From Deinococcus metalli (GTDB lineage: Bacteria; Deinococcota; Deinococci; Deinococcales; Deinococcaceae): 64,000 nt of DNA. Where the stretch lies: contig NZ_JACHFK010000001.1 of the NCBI RefSeq assembly GCF_014201805.1, positions 434,001 through 498,000 on the forward strand, in the 5' to 3' direction. The notes beneath the pieces are model-generated. The model had not been told where the DNA came from. It was given only the letters and a program-made list of their open reading frames with translations, and did no database searches. Both the position numbers and the translations under genes were made by a program. Shown here in pieces: positions 20,992 through 29,425 of this stretch (positions within the stretch are counted from its first letter, which is position 1; each line of letters begins with the position of its first letter).

Positions 20992-22158
20992 TTACTTCTT
21001 GGGCTCGTCGGCCACCTGACCGACCACGCCGGGGGCCATCCACGCCATGTTGTTCAGCTCGGCCACGCTCATGACCTTGCCGGCCGGCACGCGCAGGATG
21101 CCGTTGCGGTCCTTGATCGGGCCGGTGTACGGATCGAACTTGCCGCCCATCTCCATGTCGGCCTTGAGCTGCATGACGCGGTCGTACACGCTCATCTTCT
21201 TGCCGTTCACGGTCATGGTCGCGGCTTTCAGGGCCGGGACCCACTTGGGGTTGATGGCCATGCTGTCCTGCGCGCCGAGCTCCACGCTGCCGCCGCGCAG
21301 CAGGTTCCAGTAGTCGACCTTGTCGAGGTTCTTCAGGGTGTACGTGCCGTTGTGCACCTTGGTCAGGAAGTCGATGTAGATCTTGTCCCAGTGCACCAGC
21401 TGCCCGGAGACCACGTAGTCCGGCGCGAACTTGTACATGGGCGAGTAGTGGGCGAAGGCCGGCACCTTGCGGGACGCGGCCGTCTGCACGACCGTCGCGG
21501 AGTCCTCGGTGAAGGCCAGCGCGTCGGCGCCCTCGCTGACCAGGGCCTCGGCGGCCTCGCGGGCCTTGTTCGGGTCGAACCACGCGTTGATCCACTTCAC
21601 GCTGACGGTCGCCTTGGGGTTCACGGCGCGCGCGCCCAGCGCGAAGGCGCTGATGTGCCGCTTGAGTTCCGGCACCGGGAAGGCGCCCACGTAGCCGAGC
21701 TTGCCGCTCTTGCTCAGGGCCCCGGCCATCAGGCCGTTGAGGTAGTACAGCTGGTAGAAGTCGGCCATGTACGTGCCCATGTTCGGCGCGCGCTTGTAGC
21801 CGCTGGCGTGCATGAACATCACGTTCGGGTACTTCTTGGCGGCTTCCAGCGTCTGGTCCATGTAGCCGAAGGACGTGGTGAAGATCACCTTGCAGCCGTC
21901 CTTGGCGAGCTTGTCGATCACGGGCATGGCCTGGCCTTCGGGCACGCTCTCGACGTACTTCGTCTGGAGCCACGGCAGGGCCTTCTCGGTCTTGCGGCGG
22001 GCCTCGTCGTGGGCGTAGGTCCAGCCGATGTCTCCGACCGGCCCGATGTACACGAAGCAGGCCAGCAGCTTCGCGTCGGCCTGGGCGCGGGCCGGGCTGC
22101 CGGTGACGGAGAGCAGGGCGAGGGTGACGGGCAGGGCAGTGAGCAGAATCCGTTTCAT
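20992..22158 (-). CDS. BMP-family ABC transporter substrate-binding protein
   Basis: A 388-residue secreted binding protein of the basic membrane protein/PnrA type. Characterised relatives bind nucleosides, and some bind other small molecules. The signal peptide (MKRILLTALPVTLALLSV, cleavage near ARAQA) has no lipobox Cys. Family landmarks include VYIGPVGDIGWTYAHDEAR, FTTSFGYMDQTLEAAKKYPNV, KLGYVGAFPVPELKRHISAF and ALAFTEDSATV. GGAGG lies 6-7 nt before the ATG at 22158. The matching ATPase and two permeases lie at 24961-28478 on the same strand, separated by a plus-strand redox cassette. Confidence 0.9.
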   Translation of the reverse strand: MKRILLTALPVTLALLSVTGSPARAQADAKLLACFVYIGPVGDIGWTYAHDEARRKTEKALPWLQTKYVESVPEGQAMPVIDKLAKDGCKVIFTTSFGYMDQTLEAAKKYPNVMFMHASGYKRAPNMGTYMADFYQLYYLNGLMAGALSKSGKLGYVGAFPVPELKRHISAFALGARAVNPKATVSVKWINAWFDPNKAREAAEALVSEGADALAFTEDSATVVQTAASRKVPAFAHYSPMYKFAPDYVVSGQLVHWDKIYIDFLTKVHNGTYTLKNLDKVDYWNLLRGGSVELGAQDSMAINPKWVPALKAATMTVNGKKMSVYDRVMQLKADMEMGGKFDPYTGPIKDRNGILRVPAGKVMSVAELNNMAWMAPGVVGQVADEPKK

Positions 22159-22294
22159 GATGAACCTCCGGTGAAGGGATGCCCCCATTGTGGCGTGCGC
22201 AACCTGATCCGTATAGCGCCGGACGTCCCGGTCGGGGCGGGCGACTCGGCAATGCGTGGGACACACGACGGTCGAGTGATCCATTTCGCGGCAG

Positions 22295-22311
22295 ACTCCG
22301 TATCACGGAGT
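22295..22311. repeat. ACTCCGT-ATC-ACGGAGT inverted repeat before msrP
   Basis: A 7-bp perfect inverted repeat with a 3-nt centre abuts the ribosome-binding site AAGGAGG (22312-22318) of msrP. It could be an operator or an mRNA hairpin limiting ribosome access. Confidence 0.45.
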
Positions 22312-22324
22312 AAGGAGGCTGCAC

Positions 22325-23281
22325 ATGCCGAATGATAAGGATCAGCCGGGGACGCCACCCACCGCACGCCGGGAGTTTCTGAAGAGTGCAGGACTGTTCA
22401 CTGTCACCGCCGCCGGCTTGGCCGGAGGACTGGAGGCCCTGACCCGCCGCCCCGGAGCGGGCAGCGCCGAGGCTCAGGGCACCGCCTTCGTGCGCCCGGC
22501 CCGCCCGCTGGGACCGTACGACACCAAGGAGGCCGTGACCCCCTGGGAACAGGCGACCACGTACAACAACTTCTACGAGTTCGGCACCGACAAGGGCGAC
22601 CCCGCGCGCATGGCCGCGAGCCTGAAGCCCCGGCCGTGGACCGTGAAGATCGACGGCGAGGTCAAAAAGCCCCAGACCGTGGACATCGACACGCTCCAGG
22701 GGTGGTTCCCCCTGGAAGACCGGATCTACCGCATGCGCTGCGTGGAGGGCTGGAGCATGGTCATGCCGTGGCTGGGCTTCCCGCTCGCGTCGCTGATCCG
22801 GCGCATCGAGCCCACCAGCAAGGCCAAATACGTGCAGTTCACGGCCCTGTACGACCCCAAGCAGTTCCCCGGTCAGCGCGGCAACGTGCTGGACTGGCCC
22901 TACGTGGAGGGCCTGCGCCTGGACGAGGCGCTGCACCCGCTGACGCTGCTGGCGGTCGGCCTGGACGGCCGCGTGCTGCCCAACCAGAATGGCGCGCCGC
23001 TGCGGCTGGTCGTGCCGTGGAAGTACGGCTTCAAGAACATCAAGAGCATCGTCAAGATCACCCTGACCGAGCAGCAGCCCAAGACCACGTGGGCGCTGGC
23101 CGCTCCTGACGAGTACGGCTTCTACGCCAACGTGAACCCGGCCGTGCCGCACCCCCGCTGGAGCCAGGCGACCGAGCGGCGCATCGGGGAACTGGGGCGC
23201 CGGGCCACGCTGCCCTTCAACGGCTACGCCGATCAGGTGGCGGGGCTGTACAAGGGCATGGACCTGCGGAAGAACTTCTGA
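22325..23281 (+). CDS. msrP: Protein-methionine-sulfoxide reductase, molybdenum catalytic subunit
   Basis: A 318-residue exported enzyme reducing methionine sulfoxide in envelope proteins. The twin-arginine motif RREFLK (15-20) fits export of a folded molybdopterin protein. Cys139 in MRCVEGWSM is the molybdenum ligand, and [17 protein letters not shown] and [18 protein letters not shown] are conserved YedY/MsrP segments. AAGGAGG is 6 nt upstream of the start. The next gene, msrQ, overlaps its stop codon by one base and supplies electrons from the membrane. Confidence 0.96.
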   Translation: MPNDKDQPGTPPTARREFLKSAGLFTVTAAGLAGGLEALTRRPGAGSAEAQGTAFVRPARPLGPYDTKEAVTPWEQATTYNNFYEFGTDKGDPARMAASLKPRPWTVKIDGEVKKPQTVDIDTLQGWFPLEDRIYRMRCVEGWSMVMPWLGFPLASLIRRIEPTSKAKYVQFTALYDPKQFPGQRGNVLDWPYVEGLRLDEALHPLTLLAVGLDGRVLPNQNGAPLRLVVPWKYGFKNIKSIVKITLTEQQPKTTWALAAPDEYGFYANVNPAVPHPRWSQATERRIGELGRRATLPFNGYADQVAGLYKGMDLRKNF

Positions 23282-23955
23282 TGGAACGCCCGCTAAGCGG
23301 CACCCGGCCGGCCCCGCCCCGGCCCCGCGCCGCCGGGCGCCCGCTGGGCTGGCTGGTGCCGGCGGTCACCGTGGGTGGTCTGCTCCCGGCCGTCATCCTG
23401 ATCCAGGACGCCGTGAGTGGCGCGCTGGGGGCCAACCCGATCCAGCGGGCCACCCTCCAGACCGGGCTGCTCACCCTGGCTCTGCTGGTGCTGTCGCTGG
23501 CGTGCACGCCGCTGAGACTCCTGACCCGCTGGACGTGGCCGGCCCGCATCCGCAAGAGCCTGGGTCTGCTCGCCTTCGGGTACGGCGTGCTGCACTTCCT
23601 GATCTACCTCTTCGACCACGGCTTCTCGCTGGGCGTGATGGTGGACGACGTGGTCAAGCGGCCCTTCGTGACGGCCGGGTTCACCGCCCTGCTGCTCATG
23701 GTGCCGCTGGCGCTGACCAGCCGCAAGGACTCGGTGAAGCGCCTGGGCTTCCAGCGCTGGACGCGGCTGCACCAACTCGTGTACGTCGCCGTCAGCCTGG
23801 GGGTGCTGCACTACTACTGGGGCGTGAAGAAGGACCACACCCCACCCCTGATCTACGCCGGGATCGTCATTGCGCTGTTCGTGGTGCGCTGGGCCGCGCC
23901 GCGGCTGCGTTCCGGTCCACGCCCGGCACGGCCCGCGCCCGGCCGGCCCGGCTGA
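23281..23955 (+). CDS. msrQ: MsrQ haem-binding membrane subunit
   Basis: A 224-residue integral membrane cytochrome that passes quinol or flavin electrons to MsrP. About six hydrophobic segments are visible. Haem-ligand candidates are His in GYGVLHFLIYLFDH and in RLHQLVYVAVSLGVLHYYWG, matching the ferric-reductase-like MsrQ family. Its ATG overlaps the msrP stop (TGATG), indicating tight coupling. The Pro/Arg-rich tail is of unknown use. Confidence 0.94.
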   Translation: MERPLSGTRPAPPRPRAAGRPLGWLVPAVTVGGLLPAVILIQDAVSGALGANPIQRATLQTGLLTLALLVLSLACTPLRLLTRWTWPARIRKSLGLLAFGYGVLHFLIYLFDHGFSLGVMVDDVVKRPFVTAGFTALLLMVPLALTSRKDSVKRLGFQRWTRLHQLVYVAVSLGVLHYYWGVKKDHTPPLIYAGIVIALFVVRWAAPRLRSGPRPARPAPGRPG

Positions 23956-23999
23956 CGGCCGCAGTGAACCCTGGCACCGGCTGAATCCGTATACGTGGT

Positions 24000-24533
24000 A
24001 TGACCCGGACCACACTCCTGTCGCTGGCCGCTGCCGTCATCCTCGCGCTGACCGGAGCGGCCAGCGGCATCCAGCGGGGTCAGGTGCCTCCGGAGGTCAT
24101 GGGGACGGCGTGGCTGAACACACCTGCGCCCACGCCACTCGCGGGCCTGAGGGGGCAGGTCGTCCTCGTGAACTTCTGGGTGTACTCGTGCATCAACTGC
24201 TCCAACAGCCTGCCGACCCTGAAGGGCTGGTATGGCAAGTACCACGCGCAGGGGCTGGAGATCATTGGCGTCCATACGCCGGAATTCGAGTCGGACAAGC
24301 CCACGGCGTCGGTGCAGGCAGCGATCCGGCGCGAGGGGCTGGCGTGGCCGGTCGTGCAGGACAACGCCCGCGCCAACTGGAACGCATGGGGCGTGAATGC
24401 GTGGCCGACCTTCGTGCTGATCGACCGTGGCGGTCGCGTGCGCGCCGTGCACGTCGGCGAGATCAGCGACCGCTATCCCCAGGCGATCCCTGCCCTGGAC
24501 GCCCAGATCCGTGCTCTGCTGGCCGAGAGATGA
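24000..24533 (+). CDS. Secreted thioredoxin-like protein (TlpA/DipZ-type)
   Basis: A 177-residue protein with a signal peptide (LLSLAAAVILALTGAASG) and a thioredoxin fold. The active site is FWVYSCINCSNSLPTL: Cys64-Ile-Asn-Cys67, the variant found in the C-terminal domain of DipZ-like proteins rather than WCGPC. GVHTPEFESDKP and the cis-Pro loop AWPTFVLID are conserved. The start codon overlaps nothing; the downstream gene overlaps its stop by ATGA. It is likely an extracytoplasmic thiol reductant acting with the neighbouring DsbD-alpha-like protein and MsrPQ. Confidence 0.85.
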   Translation: MTRTTLLSLAAAVILALTGAASGIQRGQVPPEVMGTAWLNTPAPTPLAGLRGQVVLVNFWVYSCINCSNSLPTLKGWYGKYHAQGLEIIGVHTPEFESDKPTASVQAAIRREGLAWPVVQDNARANWNAWGVNAWPTFVLIDRGGRVRAVHVGEISDRYPQAIPALDAQIRALLAER

Positions 24534-24982
24534 AGCAGCGGTCGCTGCTTGCCCTGCTGCTGGCGCTGACCTCCGCGCCGGCCGCGACCGCCGTCAGCCC
24601 GACCACGCTGCTCGTGACCTTCCGCCTGCCCGCTGGGGCACACGTGAACGCCCGCGCGCCCAGCACCCTGGTCCTGAGCGCGGGCACCTTCGCCCGCACT
24701 GTGGCTCTGACCGGCCCGCGCGACCCAGCCGACCGTGATGGCAATCTCGCCCGCCTGGACGACGTGCGAGTGGGGCTCCCCGTCCGGGCCGGCACCAGGG
24801 TGACCCTCCAGGCCCGCCTCTACGTCTGCGACGCCGTGGCCGGGATCTGCACGGTGCGCCAGCGCCAGCAGGTGGTGACACTCAAGCCCGGCGAGACCAC
24901 GGTGGTGGTTGATGGTCGAGAGGGAAGAGAGAACCGCACGGTCCATCACCCACCCGTCGTCTACCGTTCTCCCCGCACGTAG
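24530..24982 (+). CDS. Small exported protein with DsbD-alpha-like Cys pair
   Basis: A 150-residue protein with a signal peptide (LLALLLALTSAPAATA). The immunoglobulin-like body carries LYVCDAVAGICTVRQRQ with Cys100 and Cys107, resembling the N-terminal redox domain of DsbD (pattern YxC-x6-C). It is coupled by ATGA to the thioredoxin-like gene. The last 22 bases overlap the convergent permease gene at 24961. Inference: it exchanges disulfides with the upstream thioredoxin-like protein. The similarity is short, so an unrelated function is possible. Confidence 0.6.
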   Translation: MKQRSLLALLLALTSAPAATAVSPTTLLVTFRLPAGAHVNARAPSTLVLSAGTFARTVALTGPRDPADRDGNLARLDDVRVGLPVRAGTRVTLQARLYVCDAVAGICTVRQRQQVVTLKPGETTVVVDGREGRENRTVHHPPVVYRSPRT

Positions 24983-25854
24983 GCGCGGCCCAGGCCCGCC
25001 GGGGCCGATCCTGCCTGTCCGCGCCGCCCTGCCAGCGCCAGCACGACCAGCACGAGCACGAAGGGCATGGCGCTGAAGACCTCGGTCGGAATGGGGCTGT
25101 TGCCCTGGAGACGGAACTGGAGGTAGTACAGGAAGCCGAAGAACAGCGCGCCGGCCACCGCGCGCAGCGGGTCCCACGCCACGAAGATCACCAGCGCCAC
25201 CGCGATCCAGCCCAGGCCGCCAGCCATGTTGTCGGACCACGAGGAACGGTACGACAGCGACAGGAACGCGCCTGCCAGTCCGCCCAGCGCGCCGCCGCCC
25301 AGCACGCCCAGCCAGCGCACCAGCCCCACGTTCACGCCCAGTACGTCCGCTGCCGCCGGGTTCTCGCCCACCGAGCGCAGGGTCAGGCCCGGGCGCGTGG
25401 CGTTCAGGTAGAAGGCCAGCGCGCCCGCCAGCAGCAGCGCCACCACTGTGAAAGGGCTGACCGTGAAGCCGCCCAGCGTCCAGTCCGGCACCTTGTTGAA
25501 CAGCGGCAGGCCTTCGAACTTCTTGCCCAGCAGGCCGGCGGCGCCCGTGCCGATCAGCGCCAGGGCCAGCCCGCTCACGAACTGGTTGGCGCGCAGCGTG
25601 ACGGTCGCCAGCGCGTGCAGCGTGCACAGCGCCGCGCCCGCCAGCATGGAGGCCAGCACCGCCAGCCACAGGCTCGCGTCCGGCGCGCTGGCTGCCACCG
25701 CGAAGGCCGCGAGCGCCCCGATGGCCATGACGCCTTCCATGCCCAGGTTCACGATGCCCGAGCGCTCGTTCACGATGGCGCCCAGGCTGGCAAGCAGCAG
25801 CGGCGTGCCCACCGCCAGCGCCCGCACCAGCGCCTCCACCACGATGTTATCCAT
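24961..25854 (-). CDS. BMP/nucleoside-type ABC transporter permease (second subunit)
   Basis: A 297-residue membrane protein of the BPD_transp_2 family used by nucleoside and branched-chain-type importers. The N-terminal GAIVNERSGIVNLGMEGVMAIGA motif and GENPAAADVLGVNV coupling segment are diagnostic, with about eight hydrophobic stretches. It is the last gene of the ATPase-permease-permease operon and overlaps the convergent thiol gene by 22 bases. It pairs with the permease ending at 25879. Confidence 0.92.
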   Translation of the reverse strand: MDNIVVEALVRALAVGTPLLLASLGAIVNERSGIVNLGMEGVMAIGALAAFAVAASAPDASLWLAVLASMLAGAALCTLHALATVTLRANQFVSGLALALIGTGAAGLLGKKFEGLPLFNKVPDWTLGGFTVSPFTVVALLLAGALAFYLNATRPGLTLRSVGENPAAADVLGVNVGLVRWLGVLGGGALGGLAGAFLSLSYRSSWSDNMAGGLGWIAVALVIFVAWDPLRAVAGALFFGFLYYLQFRLQGNSPIPTEVFSAMPFVLVLVVLALAGRRGQAGSAPAGLGRAYVRGER

Positions 25855-25878
25855 GCCGTCCCCCTGTCCCGAGCGGTG

Positions 25879-26934
25879 TCATGCGCGACCCCAGACCACG
25901 CGGTGGCGGACGAAGACCTCGGACGCGATCAGGCACAGCAGGATCACGCCGGAGAAGACGTCCACCACCCGGAAGGGCATGTTCAGGTCGATCTTCAGCA
26001 GGTCGCCGCCAGCCAGGATCACGCCCATCAGGGGGGCGGTCACCAGGCACAGCGCCGGATTGCCGCGCGCCAGCCACGCCACGATCACGGCCGTGAAGCC
26101 GTAGCCCAGCGAGATCTGCCCGGCTTCGAGCAGCCGGTGGTGGATGCCCGCGACCTCGCCGGCCCCGGCCAATCCAGCCGCGCCGCCCGTGATCAGGGCG
26201 ACCACCGTGGCGATGCCGGCCGCGTTCAGGCCGGCGTAGCGCGCCGCGCCGGCGTTCTCGCCCACCACCCGCAGCGCGTAGCCGAAGGTCGAGCGCGTGA
26301 GCAGCCATTGCAGCCCCAGCGCGACCACGATGCCCAGCAGCAGCGTGGGCCAGTGCACCTGCGTGCCCGGCACCACCGGCAGGTAGCCGCCGGCCGGAAT
26401 GGTGTCGGTGTAGATGTATCCGCGCACGTCCTTGCCCTTCCACGGCCCCGCGATCAGGTACGTCACGACTGCCACGGCCACGTAGTTCAGCATCAGGGTG
26501 GAGAGGATCTCGTTCACGTTCACGCGGCGCAGCCACGCGGCGATGCCGGCCCACAGTCCGCCGCCCAGCGCGCCCATGATGAACATGGCGGGCGCGACCA
26601 GCGGCCCTGGCAGCGGGATGAACAGCGCCGTGCCCGCCGCGAACACCGCGCCCAGCAGCAGCTGCCCCTCGGCGCCGATGTTGAAGAACTGCGCCCGGAA
26701 CGCCAGCGCCAGCCCGGAGCCGATCAGCAGCAGCGGGATGGTGCGCCGCCCCACCTCGGCCAGGCCGGTCGGGTCGCCCAGCGTGCCGCGCAGCATCGAG
26801 CCGTACACCGCGCCCGGCGACACGCCGTACACCAGGAAGATCAGCGCGCACACCACCAGGGCGACCACCACCGCTGCCAGGGTGACCAGCGCCGAGCGGG
26901 CGGTCGTGGTGGCCGGCAGGGCCACGAAGCGCAT
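25879..26934 (-). CDS. BMP/nucleoside-type ABC transporter permease (first subunit)
   Basis: A 351-residue permease. FRAQFFNIGAEGQLLLGAVFA, VNVNEILSTLMLNYVAV and VVGENAGAARYAGLNA are the signatures of the NupP/YufP-like partner. The ATG at 26934 overlaps the ATPase stop (TGATG). The same frame stays open far upstream through the ATPase gene, but homology begins only at this Met. It forms the membrane channel with the downstream permease. Confidence 0.92.
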   Translation of the reverse strand: MRFVALPATTTARSALVTLAAVVVALVVCALIFLVYGVSPGAVYGSMLRGTLGDPTGLAEVGRRTIPLLLIGSGLALAFRAQFFNIGAEGQLLLGAVFAAGTALFIPLPGPLVAPAMFIMGALGGGLWAGIAAWLRRVNVNEILSTLMLNYVAVAVVTYLIAGPWKGKDVRGYIYTDTIPAGGYLPVVPGTQVHWPTLLLGIVVALGLQWLLTRSTFGYALRVVGENAGAARYAGLNAAGIATVVALITGGAAGLAGAGEVAGIHHRLLEAGQISLGYGFTAVIVAWLARGNPALCLVTAPLMGVILAGGDLLKIDLNMPFRVVDVFSGVILLCLIASEVFVRHRVVWGRA

Positions 26935-28478
26935 CACGCGACCACGCCCTGTTCGGCGCCGGGCACCGAGTGCGGGTGTGCGCCGCCCATCAGCAGGCCC
27001 AGCGACTCGCGCGTGACCTCGCGGGCGGGAAATGGCCCCAGGAGCGACCCGCCGACCATCACGCCGATGCGATCGGAGAGGCTGAGCAGTTCGTCGAGAT
27101 CCTCGCTGACCAGCAGCACGCCCGCGCCCGATCCGGTGCGCTCCAGCAGCACCCGGTGCACCTGATCCGTCGCGCCGATGTCCAGGCCGTAGGTGGGGTG
27201 CACCGCCAGGATCAGTTTCGGCGCGCCCGCCAGTTCGCGCGCCAGGATCAGCTTCTGGATGTTGCCGCCGCTCAGCAGGCGGCTGGGGGTATGGATGCCC
27301 GGCGTGGCCACGCCGTACGCCTCGACCTCCCGGCGGGCAAGGTCGTCCACCTGGCCCAGGTCTCGGGCCAGCCCGCGGGCCAGGGGCGGCTGGTCGTACG
27401 CGCGCAGGGCGACGTTCTCCGCGACCGTCATGCTGGGCACGGTGCCCGAGTGGATACGGTCTTCGGGGATGTGCGCCACGCCGGCGCGGAAGCGGGTGCG
27501 CGCGCCGCCCGCGAGCGCCTGCCCGTCCAGGGTGACGGTACCCGTCGCCGGGTGGAGGCCCGCGAGCACCTCGACGAGTTCGCTCTGCCCGTTCCCGGCG
27601 ATGCCGGCCACGCCCAGCACCTCGCCGCGTGCGAGGTCGAAGGACACGCCGCGCAGCGCCGGCAGGCCGCGCGAGCCGCTGGCCGTGAGGTCGCGCACAC
27701 TCAGCAGCGCGCCGCCCGGGGCCGAGCCCGACTGCCGCTTGCGGGTGAAGTCCACCGAGCGGCCCACCATCAGCTCCGCGAGGCCCTCGCGCGTGGCGCC
27801 CGCCGTGGGCACGCCGCCCACCACCTTCCCACGCCGCAGCACCGTGACCCTGTCCGCGACGTCCAGCACCTCGTCGAGCTTGTGCGAGATGAAGATCAGC
27901 GAGCGGCCGTCGGCGCGCAGCTCGCGCATCACGCGGAACAGGCCCTGCGCCTCCTGCGGCGTGAGCACCGACGTGGGCTCGTCCAGGATCAGCACCCGCG
28001 CGCCGCCCAGCAGCGCCCGCACGATCTCCACCCGCTGTTTCTCGCCGGGCGACAGGTCGGCCACGCGGACGGCGGGATCGACCTCCAGGCCGTACTTCGC
28101 CGACAGCTCGCGGATGCGGCTCGCCACGCCGCGCGCCGGAAACAGCGCGCCGCTGCCGCCCAGTGCGAGGTTCTCCGCCACCGAGTGCCGCGCGACCAGC
28201 AGCGGGTGCTGCGGCACCAGCCCGATCCCCAGCGCGCGCGCGTGGGCAGGGCTGCCGATCCGCACGGCCTTGCCGGCCAGTTCCACGGTGCCCTCGTCGG
28301 GCTGGTACAGGCCGTACAGGATCGAGATCAGGGTGCTCTTGCCGGCGCCGTTCTCGCCCAGCAGGGCCAGCACCTCGCCGGGATGCAGCGTCAGGTCGAC
28401 GCCGTCGTTGGCGACGACCCCGGGGAAGCGTTTGGTGATGCCGCGCAGCTGCAAGGTCGGGGGAGACGCCACATCCAT
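26934..28478 (-). CDS. BMP/nucleoside-type ABC transporter ATPase (two ABC domains)
   Basis: A 514-residue tandem ATPase. The first domain has Walker A GENGAGKST, signature LSPGEKQRVEIVRAL and Walker B VLILDEPTSVL. The second has a degenerate Walker A (GIAGNGQSE), signature LLSGGNIQKLILAREL and a Walker B in which the catalytic Glu is replaced (ILAVHPTYGLD). This asymmetry is normal for the RbsA/NupO type. The start at 28478 is the first Met before the conserved LQLRGITKRFPG; ATGs further upstream would overlap the divergent PhoU region. It drives the importer whose binding protein is at 20992-22158. Confidence 0.92.
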   Translation of the reverse strand: MDVASPPTLQLRGITKRFPGVVANDGVDLTLHPGEVLALLGENGAGKSTLISILYGLYQPDEGTVELAGKAVRIGSPAHARALGIGLVPQHPLLVARHSVAENLALGGSGALFPARGVASRIRELSAKYGLEVDPAVRVADLSPGEKQRVEIVRALLGGARVLILDEPTSVLTPQEAQGLFRVMRELRADGRSLIFISHKLDEVLDVADRVTVLRRGKVVGGVPTAGATREGLAELMVGRSVDFTRKRQSGSAPGGALLSVRDLTASGSRGLPALRGVSFDLARGEVLGVAGIAGNGQSELVEVLAGLHPATGTVTLDGQALAGGARTRFRAGVAHIPEDRIHSGTVPSMTVAENVALRAYDQPPLARGLARDLGQVDDLARREVEAYGVATPGIHTPSRLLSGGNIQKLILARELAGAPKLILAVHPTYGLDIGATDQVHRVLLERTGSGAGVLLVSEDLDELLSLSDRIGVMVGGSLLGPFPAREVTRESLGLLMGGAHPHSVPGAEQGVVA

Positions 28479-28603
28479 GACTCCATCCTGACAGCACATG
28501 GCGTCCGCGCACAGGCCGATGTGCAGTCGGCAGCGCCGCGCCCGTGAAGGCACGCCGAAGCGCACCTGACTCCATCGTTACACGGACGCCGGATACTGAC
28601 GGC

Positions 28604-29269
28604 ATGACGTCCGGCACCACCCCGGCCGGGCGGGCCAGCACCGCCCTGGTCACCGCCCGCTTCCTCAGGATGCTCAGCATCGTACTCGAGCAGCTCGACG
28701 CCGTGCGGGACGCCGACACGCGCGCCGAATACGCCGGCCTGACCGCCCGCGCGAAGGTGCTGGAACGCGAGACCGACGCGCTGGAACGCGAGATCGAGGA
28801 CGCCTGCTTGCAGGCCTTCGGGTCGGGCCTGAGCGGCGAGGAACTCGCCTTCCACTCCATGGTCTTCCGCTCGCTGACGAACCTGGAGCGCGTCGGGGAC
28901 TACGCCTTCGGTGTGGCCCGCGACCTGGAGGCCTTCGCGCCGCGCGTGCGCTCCGCCACGCTGCAAGACGCCGTGCCGATCGTGCGGCTGCTCTCCAGGA
29001 TGGTCGAGCGGCTGTCGTACGCCTTCGCGGAGCGGGACGCCTCGGCGGCGCGTGAGGTCATGCGCCTGGATTTCGAGCAGGTGGACGCCCTGTACGAGCA
29101 GATGCAGCGCGCCAGCCTGACCAGACTGCTCGAACGCCCGGAAGACACCGAGGTCGCCCTGATCGCCGGACGCATGGCCCGCAACCTCGAACGCCTGGGC
29201 GACCACCTCGTGAATGTCGCGGAGCGGCTGGAACTGCTGGTGCTGCGCCCCGCCGTCCCGCTGCACTGA
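28604..29269 (+). CDS. PhoU-domain protein
   Basis: A 221-residue helical protein with two PhoU repeats (about 25-115 and 125-215; NLERVGDYAFGVARDLEAF and NLERLGDHLVNVAERLELL). PhoU proteins bind metal clusters through acidic residues and regulate phosphate uptake or PhoR signalling. No pst or phoBR genes are nearby, so the role is inferred from family only. The start at 28604 is supported by a GATACT hexamer ending 6 nt upstream; the same context (ACTGACGGCATG) precedes the SDR gene start at 62496. Confidence 0.8.
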   Translation: MTSGTTPAGRASTALVTARFLRMLSIVLEQLDAVRDADTRAEYAGLTARAKVLERETDALEREIEDACLQAFGSGLSGEELAFHSMVFRSLTNLERVGDYAFGVARDLEAFAPRVRSATLQDAVPIVRLLSRMVERLSYAFAERDASAAREVMRLDFEQVDALYEQMQRASLTRLLERPEDTEVALIAGRMARNLERLGDHLVNVAERLELLVLRPAVPLH

Positions 29270-29278
29270 CAGCGGTAA

Positions 29279-29315
29279 CCACATCAGTTGAAGGTTTTAC
29301 CTTCAACTGATGTGG
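29279..29315. repeat. 17-bp perfect palindrome with TTT loop
   Basis: The arm CCACATCAGTTGAAGGT (29279-29295) is fully complementary to 29299-29315 with a 3-nt loop. It lies 9 bases after the phoU-like stop, in an otherwise gene-free 156-bp convergent gap, and is less GC-rich than its surroundings. It may be a two-way terminator or a relic of a small palindromic element. ACAGCGGT also occurs in direct and inverted copies around it (about 29270, 29344, 29400). Confidence 0.75.
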
Positions 29316-29425
29316 GGCGAGCAGAGCGAGTGATCGCGACAGACAGCGGTCGAAGCGGAATTGATGGTGGTGCTGTCCCACCAGGGGTGCAACGGAGCAC
29401 CGCTGTGAGACGGTGACGCGCTGGA

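Noticed and set aside
25879..28860. A single 993-residue minus-strand protein
   Set aside because: Only the last 351 residues are a permease. The upstream part is an out-of-frame reading of the ABC ATPase and divergent PhoU genes; the true start at 26934 overlaps the ATPase stop.
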